A stretch of 12,768 nucleotides of DNA, from assembly GCA_947259425.1 (NCBI GenBank), contig CAMYMO010000226.1, forward strand, positions 1-12,768, in the 5' to 3' direction. A program made the position numbers and the translations under genes. A model generated the notes under the pieces. That model saw nothing but the letters and a program-made list of their open reading frames with translations, searched no databases and was not told where the DNA came from. Shown in pieces: positions 1 through 7,626 of this stretch (position 1 is the stretch's first letter; each line of letters begins with the position of its first letter). The DNA is from an uncultured Ectothiorhodospiraceae bacterium (lineage in GTDB: Bacteria; Pseudomonadota; Gammaproteobacteria; UBA6429; Thiohalophilaceae).

Positions 1-127
1 ATTGTCTTAATATTAATCACTACGAATCGAGTATCAAAGCACCACTGCATCGGATATTTTACGACTCGCAACGGGTCACTTTTGTTGATGATTTATTAAT
101 CAAACATCATCCCAGTAATCGGAAAAT

Positions 128-151
128 GAGGCTAGGCAAGCCTCTTATAAT
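128..151 (+). promoter_or_regulatory. Perfect dyad next to a TATAAT box upstream of the sigma gene
   Basis: Positions 128-133 (GAGGCT) and 139-144 (AGCCTC) are perfect inverted repeats around a 5-base centre, and a consensus TATAAT lies at 146-151, two bases further on. If the sigma gene starts at 171, this would be a -10 element with an operator-like dyad over the spacer. No good -35 hexamer is visible 16-18 bases upstream of the TATAAT, and the implied 5' leader would be only about 12 bases. The promoter reading is therefore tentative, and the dyad may be a chance structure or an RNA hairpin. Confidence 0.3.
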
Positions 152-170
152 CGCGTACATTTGGCACACT

Positions 171-740
171 ATGCATGATGCAGTCAAAGACGAACAACTG
201 ATGTTGCAGTACAAAGATGGTGACAGTCGAGCCTTTGAGGTCCTGTATTCACGTTATCGTCTGCCAATGTTTCGCTACCTACAAAATCAATGTGGAAATG
301 CCGCCATTGCTGAAGAAATCTTTCAGGATGTCTGGATGAACCTGGTGCGAGCCCGTGAGCGTTATCAGGTTACCGCGAGCTTTAAGACCTATATTTATCG
401 ACTTGCACATAATCGCCTGATCGATCATTACCGTAAACAGAAACACGGTGTACCCAGTTCCTATGACGAGCATGAAGGTCTGTTGAATATGGACGAAACG
501 GCTAATCACATCTCCCCTCAACGCCATGTGGCCGTTGAACAACAGGTTGATAAACTCCTGGATGCGATTGCGCAGTTACCGGAAGCTCAACGTGAAGCCT
601 TTTTGCTTAAAGAAGAAACCGGACTCTCAGTTGAAGAGATTGCCGCCATGACAGACGTAAAACCTGAAACCGCGAAAAGTCGGATTCGTTATGCTATGAA
701 TAAACTTAAAGAAGCGGTGGAGATTGAGCAATATGGCTGA
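171..740 (+). CDS. ECF-type RNA polymerase sigma factor (sigma-70 family)
   Basis: This encodes a 189-residue alternative sigma factor that would direct RNA polymerase to a specific promoter set. Region 2 spans about residues 17-90, with the acidic helix EEIFQDVW at 48-55 and the promoter-melting stretch FKTYIYRLAHNRLIDHYRK at 71-89. Region 4 spans about residues 125-182, with QLPEAQREAF at 135-144 and the helix-turn-helix around LSVEEIAAMT and AKSRIRYAMNKLK. Length and two-domain layout fit the ECF group, and there is no C-terminal extension. I chose ATG 171 because the conserved part begins about 7 codons later. ATG 126 is possible (204 aa) but would add a non-family N-terminus, and neither has a good Shine-Dalgarno. 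The end overlaps the next gene, a putative membrane partner. The stimulus and regulon cannot be read from the sequence. Confidence 0.88.
   Translation: MHDAVKDEQLMLQYKDGDSRAFEVLYSRYRLPMFRYLQNQCGNAAIAEEIFQDVWMNLVRARERYQVTASFKTYIYRLAHNRLIDHYRKQKHGVPSSYDEHEGLLNMDETANHISPQRHVAVEQQVDKLLDAIAQLPEAQREAFLLKEETGLSVEEIAAMTDVKPETAKSRIRYAMNKLKEAVEIEQYG
716..722 (+). promoter_or_regulatory. Ribosome binding site for the membrane protein gene, inside the sigma gene
   Basis: The sequence GGTGGAG lies 10 bases before ATG 733 and is the best Shine-Dalgarno candidate here. It supports ATG 733 over the in-frame TTG at 724, which lies only one base after it. The site sits inside the last codons of the sigma gene, which suggests translational coupling. 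Confidence 0.5.
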
Positions 741-1230
741 AAAACCCTCATCAGATACCGAGTTTGAAGAATACCTGGCGGGTAAATCACCTTTATCCAA
801 GACCTACCAACAAACCCCTGAAACCGGCCCTAGCGAGTTCGTCGATATGGCTATCTTAAAGGCGGCACGTGAAGAGGTGAACAAAAAGCATACAGGCGGA
901 GGCTCAGGCAAAGGTTACAACTGGTACGTACCCATGGCGTTAGCGGCCAGCGTGCTGGTCGCCGTGGGTGTGATTCGTCTTTATTCAACGGATCCCGCTG
1001 CTGATTCTGAACTCATTGCCGGCAACGGTGATCAATCAACTCAAACCGATATCAGTGCAGCCGGTAAACCTTCACCAGAACGCCTATTGGATCACATCTC
1101 TGAATTAGTGGCGCAATCTAAAACTGAAATGGCGGCTGAACAATACGAGGCTTATAAAGAGTTATTCCCGGATCACGAAATTGATTTCAATAAATACCCA
1201 AATCTAAAAACATTGGCCAACCCAGACTAA
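733..1230 (+). CDS. Single-pass membrane protein, putative partner (anti-sigma-like) of the ECF sigma factor
   Basis: This 165-residue protein has three parts. A cytoplasmic N-terminus of about 60 residues carries a YLAGKSPLSKTY segment (14-25) and a DMAILKAAREEV helix (38-49). One membrane span lies at about 63-84, preceded by lysines, which predicts N-in/C-out topology. The periplasmic part ends in a helical segment (about 117-146) closing with FPDHEID. Similar N-terminal 'YLxGxSxLSxxY ... AILxAAR' and C-terminal patterns recur in uncharacterised membrane proteins encoded after sigma factors in Gammaproteobacteria; this is from memory, not a search. It contains no cysteine, so it is not a zinc-binding (HxxxCxxC) anti-sigma of the ZAS type. 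The start overlaps the sigma stop by 8 bp (ATGGCTGA), which argues for coupled expression. An anti-sigma role is inferred from position and topology only. Confidence 0.6.
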   Translation: MAEKPSSDTEFEEYLAGKSPLSKTYQQTPETGPSEFVDMAILKAAREEVNKKHTGGGSGKGYNWYVPMALAASVLVAVGVIRLYSTDPAADSELIAGNGDQSTQTDISAAGKPSPERLLDHISELVAQSKTEMAAEQYEAYKELFPDHEIDFNKYPNLKTLANPD

Positions 1231-1233
1231 GTT

Positions 1234-2628
1234 TTACTTCTTTTTATAATGACTCATCGCCCGACGACGTTTAGCGACCTGGCGGGGGGTTAACTTATTT
1301 TTCTTGTCCTTAAACGGGTTTTCACTGCTTTTAAACTCGATTCGCACGGGTGTACCCATCAATTTTAGATGCTTACGAAATGCATTGATCAGGTAGCGTT
1401 GATAACTCTCTGGTAATGACTTCGTCTGGTTACCATGAATCACGATGATCGGAGGATTCTTACCACCTTGATGCGCATACCTGAGTTTTACTCGACGACC
1501 TTTAACCATCGGCGGTGGATTCGCGGTAACCAGATCAGTTAATAATCGAGTCAATCTTGGTGTGGCAAGATCGGCCATCGCCGACCGATAGGCTTTTTGA
1601 ATTGATTTAAATAGATCGCCAACCCCGCTCCCATGTAAGGCTGAGATAAAATGTTGTTTCGCATAAGTAATAAAGGGTAATTTTAGATCCAGCTCACGAT
1701 TAACTTTATTGCGCTGATCATGTGATAAGCCATCCCATTTATTGATCACGATGACCAGTGCTTTACCTGTTTCATTGATAAAACCGATTAAACTGGCATC
1801 CTGATCGGTGACCCCTTCAGAGCCATCAAGTAACATCAAGACTACATTCGAGTCTTCGATAGCCTGTAATGCTTTAATCACGCTAAATTTTTCTACCGCT
1901 TCTTTGACACGACCTCGTCGACGTACCCCGGCGGTATCAATTAAGGTATAAGCCTGCTCATCACGTTCAAATGGCAGATAGATGCTGTCACGAGTCGTAC
2001 CCGGCATATCAAAGGTGACGACCCGTTCTTCGCCTAAAATACGATTGGCCAGGGTGGATTTGCCGACATTTGGACGACCAACAATCGCAACTTTGATGCC
2101 TAGGGCTTCATTTTCTTCTTGCTCCAGATCGTCTTGCTCGGGTAGCAGCGACTGGATCATACTGGTCACACCTCGACCATGTTCGGCCGCTATCGCATAT
2201 ACATGCCCAAAGCCCAGTTGATAGAAATCGGTTAATGCCACTTGCTCGTTCAATCCATCAATCTTGTTTACAATAAGATGGACCACTCTATTAGCCTGGC
2301 GAAGACGCTTTGCAATTTGCTCATCACCTGGTAATAATCCGTCGCGAGCATCGACTAAAAACAATACATGAGTTGCTTCTTCAACCGCCTGCCAGGATTG
2401 GGCTGCCATAGCACTGTCAATATCTTCAGGTTCATCGCTAAGTCCACCCGTATCAATAACAATATATTTCGAACCGCCTAATTTTCCTTCGCCGTATTTT
2501 CGATCACGTGTTAAACCAGGCTGATCAGCAACCAAAGCATCACGAGTTCGCGTCAGCCGATTGAACAACGTTGATTTACCGACGTTCGGTCTGCCAACCA
2601 GGGCTAATACAGGTTTTAAACTAGACAT
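1234..2628 (-). CDS. der: Ribosome-assembly GTPase Der (EngA)
   Basis: Der is an essential GTPase with two G domains that acts in maturation of the 50S ribosomal subunit. Both domains are complete. G1 has GRPNVGKST at 12-20, DTGG at 59-62 and NKID at 121-124. G2 has GRPNVGKST at 184-192, DTAG at 231-234 and NKWD at 296-299. A KH-like RNA-binding domain follows from about residue 350, and the tail is highly basic (TPRQVAKRRR, then HYKKK). At 464 residues it is slightly shorter than the E. coli protein but complete. It is the last gene of the minus-strand run, 33 bp after bamB, which is its usual neighbour. Its stop lies 3 bp from the stop of the convergent plus-strand membrane protein gene, and I see no clear terminator between them. 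Confidence 0.98.
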   Translation of the reverse strand: MSSLKPVLALVGRPNVGKSTLFNRLTRTRDALVADQPGLTRDRKYGEGKLGGSKYIVIDTGGLSDEPEDIDSAMAAQSWQAVEEATHVLFLVDARDGLLPGDEQIAKRLRQANRVVHLIVNKIDGLNEQVALTDFYQLGFGHVYAIAAEHGRGVTSMIQSLLPEQDDLEQEENEALGIKVAIVGRPNVGKSTLANRILGEERVVTFDMPGTTRDSIYLPFERDEQAYTLIDTAGVRRRGRVKEAVEKFSVIKALQAIEDSNVVLMLLDGSEGVTDQDASLIGFINETGKALVIVINKWDGLSHDQRNKVNRELDLKLPFITYAKQHFISALHGSGVGDLFKSIQKAYRSAMADLATPRLTRLLTDLVTANPPPMVKGRRVKLRYAHQGGKNPPIIVIHGNQTKSLPESYQRYLINAFRKHLKLMGTPVRIEFKSSENPFKDKKNKLTPRQVAKRRRAMSHYKKK

Positions 2629-2661
2629 TATTTTATAATTGAAACTGAGTTGTATTAAAAC

Positions 2662-3864
2662 TCAAGGGTAGGTGATTTCGTAAGCTTCAGTTGTACCGTG
2701 GCGATCCATTGCGATCAATAAATTTCCAGCGGTTATAGGCGTAGCCAAAATATCATTTGTTTTAGGATAAATGAGATCTTCACTCTCATCCAGTTCCGGG
2801 TTGGTATAATTAAATGTTTTTAAGCGTGCACGCGCTTCAAGCTTTCCATTTCCGCGACTAATCCAGTGTAGAAAACCATTAAAATCGCCGACAATCACAT
2901 AACCAGAATGTAACACTGGCTTGGAAAGACTACGCCTAAGAAGTGCATCCTGCTTCCAAAGGGTGGCCCCATTATTACGATCCAATGCCCATAATCTTGA
3001 TTCGGAATCGGCCAGGTAAATTCGATAGGCATCAACCGCCATCCCGATGTATGAACCAATATCACGACTCCAGATGATTTGCCCTGAGCCAATTTGTACC
3101 GCAGCAATCTTACCCTGAAAAGCGGTCGTATAAATAACATCGTCCTTAATAACCAGGTCAGCGTCGATATCAACAATCCGCTCGAGTGGTGATCGACCTC
3201 GTGCGGTCACAATTTCCTTTTGCCACAAAATGTTCCCTGTCTGTAAATTGTAAGCGATTAGCTTGCCATTATCATAAGCGTTCAATACTAAATCATTATA
3301 AATAATTGGAGCACTGGTTCCGCGCAATGTTAAAGACGGGGTTCTTTGCTGATTAGACCAAAGCAGACTGCCATCCTTGCTACTTAGACTGTGCAACTCA
3401 CCATTAACGCTACGAACGATAACATAGCCATCCACTACCGCTGGAGCAGAAATCACTTCACTCGATACTGCAGATTTCCAGATTAACGTGCCTTTTTTTG
3501 CATCCACGGCAAAGACTTCACCTTCGCTGGTACCAAAATAAAGAACGCGTTTATACAAACTTAATGGACTACCAATTTTACTACCGGTATTAAAGGTCCA
3601 TATTTCATCATTCGTTGTAATATTATAAGCCTTTACATTACCGCTAAAATGAATACTAAATAGAATATTATTCGCCAATACAGGTCTAAGATTTAAGTAA
3701 TAATCACTCGCACCCTCACCGAGATCATCCTGCCATATCTTTCTTATCACGAATTGATTTTTAATCGGCTCAAGTGATTTTGGAGGTTTTACCGATGTAC
3801 CGGAACCCGCGCAACCTGTTAAAACAAGTAACAAAGTAAAAATAATTAAAACATAACGTGACAT
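2662..3864 (-). CDS. bamB: Outer-membrane assembly lipoprotein BamB
   Basis: BamB (formerly YfgL) is the beta-propeller lipoprotein of the BAM complex, which inserts beta-barrel proteins into the outer membrane. The first 17 residues form a lipoprotein signal peptide ending in the lipobox LTGC, with Cys18 as the lipidated residue. The rest (400 aa in total, the usual family size) is a series of PQQ-like blade repeats with recurrent 'A.d...G...W' motifs, for example VDAKKGTLIWK, YNLQTGNILWQ and LDRNNGATLWK. The ATG overlaps the yfgM stop by one base (TAATG), indicating translational coupling. The yfgM-bamB-der order is conserved in Gammaproteobacteria. It acts in the periplasm, anchored to the inner leaflet of the outer membrane. 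Confidence 0.95.
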   Translation of the reverse strand: MSRYVLIIFTLLLVLTGCAGSGTSVKPPKSLEPIKNQFVIRKIWQDDLGEGASDYYLNLRPVLANNILFSIHFSGNVKAYNITTNDEIWTFNTGSKIGSPLSLYKRVLYFGTSEGEVFAVDAKKGTLIWKSAVSSEVISAPAVVDGYVIVRSVNGELHSLSSKDGSLLWSNQQRTPSLTLRGTSAPIIYNDLVLNAYDNGKLIAYNLQTGNILWQKEIVTARGRSPLERIVDIDADLVIKDDVIYTTAFQGKIAAVQIGSGQIIWSRDIGSYIGMAVDAYRIYLADSESRLWALDRNNGATLWKQDALLRRSLSKPVLHSGYVIVGDFNGFLHWISRGNGKLEARARLKTFNYTNPELDESEDLIYPKTNDILATPITAGNLLIAMDRHGTTEAYEITYP

Positions 3865-4574
3865 TATTTACTTGAGTCCTGTTCGGCTTGAGTTTTAACG
3901 TCAGCGCCCTGCTCAGGTTGGCTTTCTGAATTAATATCCGCTTTTAGCTCGCCGAGATCGTCCAGTTTCATTTGCACAAATTCGCGCTGTTTGCCACTTA
4001 ATTCAGTCGATGCCAGGGCAAGTTGATAGGCAGAACGAGCCAGTGCTTGTTCACCACGTTTAATATATATGTCACCTTTAATTTCAGCATATTGAGCATC
4101 AAACGCAGGCTCTTTGACTTTATCGATTAAGCTAAACGCTTCATCATGTTTACCTTGAGACACCAGTAGCTTTGCTAAACGGATTTGGGCAACATGCAAT
4201 AATGCATCATGGCCGGGATGTTGTTGTGCCCAGCGTAAATATTCCAAAGTTTTTTCTACATTCTTTTTATCATATTCATATGAGGCATAAAGCAAAGCAG
4301 CCAGTGCGGCATAGGAAGTATCTACGTATTCATCCTTAAGTATTGAAAACGATTTTTCAATCAATTCTGGCTTCTTATCCAGAATGGCCTGTGAAAAATT
4401 ATCGTATTGCTGTGAAGCGGCCAGTGCTTTATCTTCTACATGTTGATTCCATTTCCAGAAACCAACAATGGCACTGACACCGATAATTACTCCAACGAGT
4501 ATGGCTGTGCCATTTTCCTTCCACCACTTTTTAAGTGCTTCGACCTGTTCATCATCTGTTAGTTGTTCAGCCAT
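3864..4574 (-). CDS. yfgM: YfgM-family inner-membrane protein with a periplasmic TPR-like domain
   Basis: In E. coli YfgM is an inner-membrane protein associated with the SecYEG translocon and the periplasmic chaperone PpiD, where it helps handle newly exported proteins. This 236-residue copy shows the family layout. A short cytoplasmic N-terminus (TDDEQVEALKKWWKENG) leads into one membrane helix at about residues 23-41, followed by a periplasmic alpha-helical, TPR-like region with repeats such as LLVSQGKHDEAFSLIDKV and DIYIKRGEQALARSAYQLA. The C-terminal 30 residues are polar, rich in Gln, Glu and Ser, and probably disordered. The TGGA ribosome binding site lies 8 bases before the ATG. It is 22 bp downstream of hisS and overlaps bamB by one base. 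Confidence 0.93.
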   Translation of the reverse strand: MAEQLTDDEQVEALKKWWKENGTAILVGVIIGVSAIVGFWKWNQHVEDKALAASQQYDNFSQAILDKKPELIEKSFSILKDEYVDTSYAALAALLYASYEYDKKNVEKTLEYLRWAQQHPGHDALLHVAQIRLAKLLVSQGKHDEAFSLIDKVKEPAFDAQYAEIKGDIYIKRGEQALARSAYQLALASTELSGKQREFVQMKLDDLGELKADINSESQPEQGADVKTQAEQDSSK

Positions 4575-4596
4575 ATTAATTCCATCACTAAATATT

Positions 4597-5874
4597 TTAT
4601 TGAATAAATGCTTTTAACCATAACCCAAGTTCAGCTTGAGCGATCGTTTCTTGATCCCGTTCGGTATCACGTAGATATTTAATCGTGACCTGAGCAGCAG
4701 CCATTTCATCCTCACCCAGAATCAAGGCCAATTTTGCCTGACTTTTATCTGCTCGTTTCATCTGGCTCTTCATGCTGCCTCCCCCGGTATGAACGTGCAG
4801 CCGTAGGGCTGGATTCTGGTCAATTAATTGCTCGGCCAATACCCGGCCAGCGAGCTGTGCCTCCGGGCTGAGCATTATAAGGTATGCATGCGGCTGTTGG
4901 GCAGATTTTAGTAAAAATTCCTCATTTAAGAGCAAAATAAGCCGTTCCAAACCCAGCGCAAAACCAACCGCCGTGGTATCGCGCCCGCCTAGCTGTTTAA
5001 CCAAACCATCGTAGCGTCCACCGGCACAGACCGTCGCCTGCGCACCCAGATCGCTGGAGACCCACTCAAAAACCGTTCGGTTGTAGTAATCCAGCCCTCG
5101 AACCAAACACGGATTGATACGATATTTAATCCCACACTGATCTAAACAGGTACACAAGTCGGCAAAGTGTTGTTTTGATTCCGTATCCAGGTGGTCTGCC
5201 AGTTTAGGCGCAGCTGAAATTAAATCCTGCATCTCGGGATTTTTGCTATCCAGAATACGTAGCGGATTTGTACTTAGCCGACGTTTTGAATCATCATCAA
5301 GCTCGTCCTGATGAGCACTAAAATAGTCAACTAATATCTCACGATAGGCATGACGTGCCGCATTGGAACCAAGCGAATTAACTTCCAGTTCAACCTTCTG
5401 ATCAATTTCTAACAATTTCCAGAAGCGCGCAGTCATTAAGATCAGTTCAACATCAATATCCGGCCCATCTAAGCCAAATACTTCGACACCTAATTGGTGA
5501 AACTGTCGATAACGTCCCTTTTGCGGCCGCTCGTGGCGAAACATCGGGCCGGCATACCAAAGTTTTTGAATCTGATTGTGTAATAAACCATTTTGCAGGG
5601 CCGCACGAACACAGCTTGCCGTTCCTTCAGGGCGTAACGTCAAGCTATCACCATTGCGATCATCAAAAGTGTACATCTCTTTTTCGACTATATCGGTTAC
5701 TTCGCCAATAGATCGTTTAAAAAGATTAGTCATTTCAACGATCGGCATGCGAATCTCAGCATAACCGTAGGTTTTCATCAGATCCCGAAAGACAGACTCA
5801 ACCAGTTGCCAGCCTGCTATTTCGGATGGCAGGATGTCATTCATTCCACGGATTGCTTGAATTGTTTTACTCAC
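4597..5874 (-). CDS. hisS: Histidine-tRNA ligase (HisRS)
   Basis: HisRS is a class II aminoacyl-tRNA synthetase that charges tRNA-His with histidine using ATP. Diagnostic elements are all present: RPEGT at 81-85, motif 2 FRHERPQKGRYRQF at 112-125, the histidine-specific LVRGLDYYNRTVFEW at 257-271, AGGRYDGL at 284-291 and motif 3 GFALGLERL at 304-312. A C-terminal anticodon-binding domain occupies about 325-425. At 425 residues it is nearly the length of the E. coli enzyme. The start is GTG at 5874, chosen because the N-terminus SKTIQAIRGMNDILPSE aligns with the known start of the family; the next in-frame ATG, at residue 11, would cut into conserved sequence. The Shine-Dalgarno is weak. It lies 39 bp after rodZ, with no ispG between them. 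Confidence 0.98.
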   Translation of the reverse strand: MSKTIQAIRGMNDILPSEIAGWQLVESVFRDLMKTYGYAEIRMPIVEMTNLFKRSIGEVTDIVEKEMYTFDDRNGDSLTLRPEGTASCVRAALQNGLLHNQIQKLWYAGPMFRHERPQKGRYRQFHQLGVEVFGLDGPDIDVELILMTARFWKLLEIDQKVELEVNSLGSNAARHAYREILVDYFSAHQDELDDDSKRRLSTNPLRILDSKNPEMQDLISAAPKLADHLDTESKQHFADLCTCLDQCGIKYRINPCLVRGLDYYNRTVFEWVSSDLGAQATVCAGGRYDGLVKQLGGRDTTAVGFALGLERLILLLNEEFLLKSAQQPHAYLIMLSPEAQLAGRVLAEQLIDQNPALRLHVHTGGGSMKSQMKRADKSQAKLALILGEDEMAAAQVTIKYLRDTERDQETIAQAELGLWLKAFIQ

Positions 5875-5913
5875 GAGTTTACTTTTTTGTTGTTGACTTA
5901 TTCGGTCGATTTT

Positions 5914-6867
5914 TTATTCCGCTGGAATGCCTAAGCGAAAATAGGCAATTTGATCTCGTTGATAAGGTTTATGATTAAATACCTTGTCTTGATAAATCAC
6001 TTCAACCCCTTCCGCATCGCCTAATAAAATTGTATAGGGGGCTATTCCATTAACAACTAACTCATTATCTTTTGTCACTAAGCGGTATATGTGTCGAACC
6101 CCTTTTGAATCAGTTACTTCAGTCCACGAATCTTTGCTATAAATTAGTTTTAAGTCACCACTCGTTGCAGGTTCGGCCACCTCATCGACCGTGGTTGATT
6201 GCTGCTCTATTTGCTCGGGCGCTGAAACTTGCCCAGCGGAAGCATTCATGACGTCTTCTTCCGTATCGCCTGTTATCAGATCCGGCCCTAATTTTTCAGT
6301 CTCAACGATCGGCATAGTTTCGGGGTGTTCCGAATTAAATTGTTCAATTTGCTTTTGAATCTGAGCGGGTCTAACCGGTGCTTCATTTTCAGCAGGTGTC
6401 GACATGGGAATAATCGCGTTTGCAGATTGTTTATCGCGATCAAGCAAGTTAAATTTGTCTACGACCCAAAGCAATCCAGCGGCAATAACAATCACGGCAA
6501 TTAATATGAAGACCATTTTGAAATTTGCAGGGTTCAAATGCCGTTCTGGTAAAATTTTTATATTATCAGGAATCAATGATGCATTTATTTCCTGGCCTTT
6601 GCTGTACGCATTCACTATATCATTTTCAGGAAGTTTTAGAATACGCGCATAAGAACGCAGGTATCCACAGATGTAGGCTGGCGAAGGAAGTTTGTCATAC
6701 GCATTCGTTTCCAGGGCATCAACAATCTTCACATCCAGGTGTAAGTGATGAGCAACCTCGTCACGACTCAGACGCAATTCTTCACGAGTTCTTTTTAACC
6801 GTTGTCCAGGTAAAGCGAGATCAGTATTATCTTCATGATCTTTATGCGTTAAGTCGTGTTCGGACAT
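5914..6867 (-). CDS. rodZ: Cytoskeletal/cell-shape protein RodZ
   Basis: RodZ is a bitopic inner-membrane protein that binds MreB and couples it to the elongasome to maintain rod shape. The 317-residue product has a cytoplasmic Cro/CI-like helix-turn-helix domain at about 20-90 (GQRLKRTREELRLSRDEVA..., DALETNAYDKLP, YICGYLRSYAR). One membrane span lies at 117-136. A Glu/Pro/Ser/Thr-rich periplasmic linker covers about 148-236. The C-terminal RodZ domain (DUF4115 type) lies at about 238-312, with DSWTEVTDSKGVRHIYRL. The ATG directly abuts the pilF stop (TAAATG), so translation is probably coupled. Despite the HTH fold the domain is a protein-binding module in characterised RodZ, not a DNA-binding regulator. 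Confidence 0.94.
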   Translation of the reverse strand: MSEHDLTHKDHEDNTDLALPGQRLKRTREELRLSRDEVAHHLHLDVKIVDALETNAYDKLPSPAYICGYLRSYARILKLPENDIVNAYSKGQEINASLIPDNIKILPERHLNPANFKMVFILIAVIVIAAGLLWVVDKFNLLDRDKQSANAIIPMSTPAENEAPVRPAQIQKQIEQFNSEHPETMPIVETEKLGPDLITGDTEEDVMNASAGQVSAPEQIEQQSTTVDEVAEPATSGDLKLIYSKDSWTEVTDSKGVRHIYRLVTKDNELVVNGIAPYTILLGDAEGVEVIYQDKVFNHKPYQRDQIAYFRLGIPAE

Positions 6868-7626
6868 TTACAGTTTACCCTGCTTTTCTAGTTTTAGTAG
6901 CAGTCTTGTTTCTTTTGCGTCAGGATAACGTCCCTTTAATTTAACTTTATAACTGGCAACCGTGTTCTTCGCACCGCGCCCATGTTCTATCAGGATGCCT
7001 AACCACAAACTCGCTGGCGTATGTGCTGCAATCGCGATGTAACGGTTATAATATTCATACGCTTCCTGCTTATTACCTTGATCAAAACGAATCTTGGCTA
7101 ACTCCAGCAAACTGGTTGACATATTCGAGTTAAGCGCTAAAGCCTGTTGAAACGCAGACTCAGATTGATTTACCTTTCCCTGCCACAGACGACACAACCC
7201 TATATTTTCATATACCCGTGCTTTATTCTCGTAAAGTGGATCCTCTAACGATTTATTAAAGATACTAATTGCTTGTTCGTAGTCTTTGATATCGCATAAA
7301 TACACACCATAATTATTAAGAATAATCTGGTCTTTAGGTGCTAGTGCCAATGCCTGCTTAAAGTAATCCCCAGCTTTATCCGCTTCACCAAGTCGACGGT
7401 GTAACTCACCTTTATAATGCAAGGCCTGCACATTCTTAGAATCAAAATCCAGTGCTTTCTCTAGTTTATTCATTGCGCGTTTATATTGTCCCTGGCGCAT
7501 ATAACCCAAGCCAAGCTCAGCGTTTAGTTCTGCTGCTCTTTTAGGATCACGTGGTTCAATCACTTTCTCTGTTATACATGCTGTACTCAGCATAACTATC
7601 AAACCAAGGGTTAATATATTCCTCAT
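6868..7626 (-). CDS. pilF: Type IV pilus biogenesis/secretin pilotin lipoprotein PilF (PilW)
   Basis: PilF, called PilW in Neisseria and some other species, is an outer-membrane TPR lipoprotein needed for PilQ secretin localisation and multimerisation in type IV pilus assembly. The 252-residue product begins with a lipoprotein signal peptide ending in STAC, with Cys17 as the lipidation site. At least five TPR units follow between about residues 34 and 206, including AELGLGYMRQGQYKRAMNKL, GELHRRLGEADKAGDYFKQA, NNYGVYLCDIKDYEQAISIF and ENIGLCRLWQGKVNQSESAF. Its ATG overlaps the rlmN stop by 4 bp (ATGA), preceded by a strong AGGAG 7 bases upstream. The rlmN-pilF-rodZ order is as in Pseudomonas. 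The gene implies that this organism makes type IV pili, but no other pilus gene is in the window. Confidence 0.92.
   Translation of the reverse strand: MRNILTLGLIVMLSTACITEKVIEPRDPKRAAELNAELGLGYMRQGQYKRAMNKLEKALDFDSKNVQALHYKGELHRRLGEADKAGDYFKQALALAPKDQIILNNYGVYLCDIKDYEQAISIFNKSLEDPLYENKARVYENIGLCRLWQGKVNQSESAFQQALALNSNMSTSLLELAKIRFDQGNKQEAYEYYNRYIAIAAHTPASLWLGILIEHGRGAKNTVASYKVKLKGRYPDAKETRLLLKLEKQGKL

Noticed and set aside
85..111. AT-rich inverted repeats (TTGAT/ATCAA, GATGAT/ATCATC) upstream of the sigma gene
   Set aside because: Short, nested and AT-rich arms such as these are common by chance. No T tract or known motif supports a terminator or operator.
279..542. 87-codon minus-strand ORF inside the sigma gene
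   Set aside because: It is fully antisense to conserved sigma region 2 sequence, with no family features.
2646..2664. Hairpin TGAGTT/AACTCA at the end of bamB, a possible terminator before der
   Set aside because: The stem is only 6 bp and AT-rich with a 7-base loop and no clean T run, so it is too weak to call.
5875..5913. A and T runs in the rodZ-hisS gap as a possible terminator
   Set aside because: No stem of more than 3 bp precedes the T run on either strand, and the gap is too short to suggest an operon break.
6525..6944. 139-codon plus-strand ORF across the rodZ/pilF junction
   Set aside because: It is antisense to two well-supported genes, has no recognisable domain and is rich in Arg, His and Cys as expected of a shadow frame.
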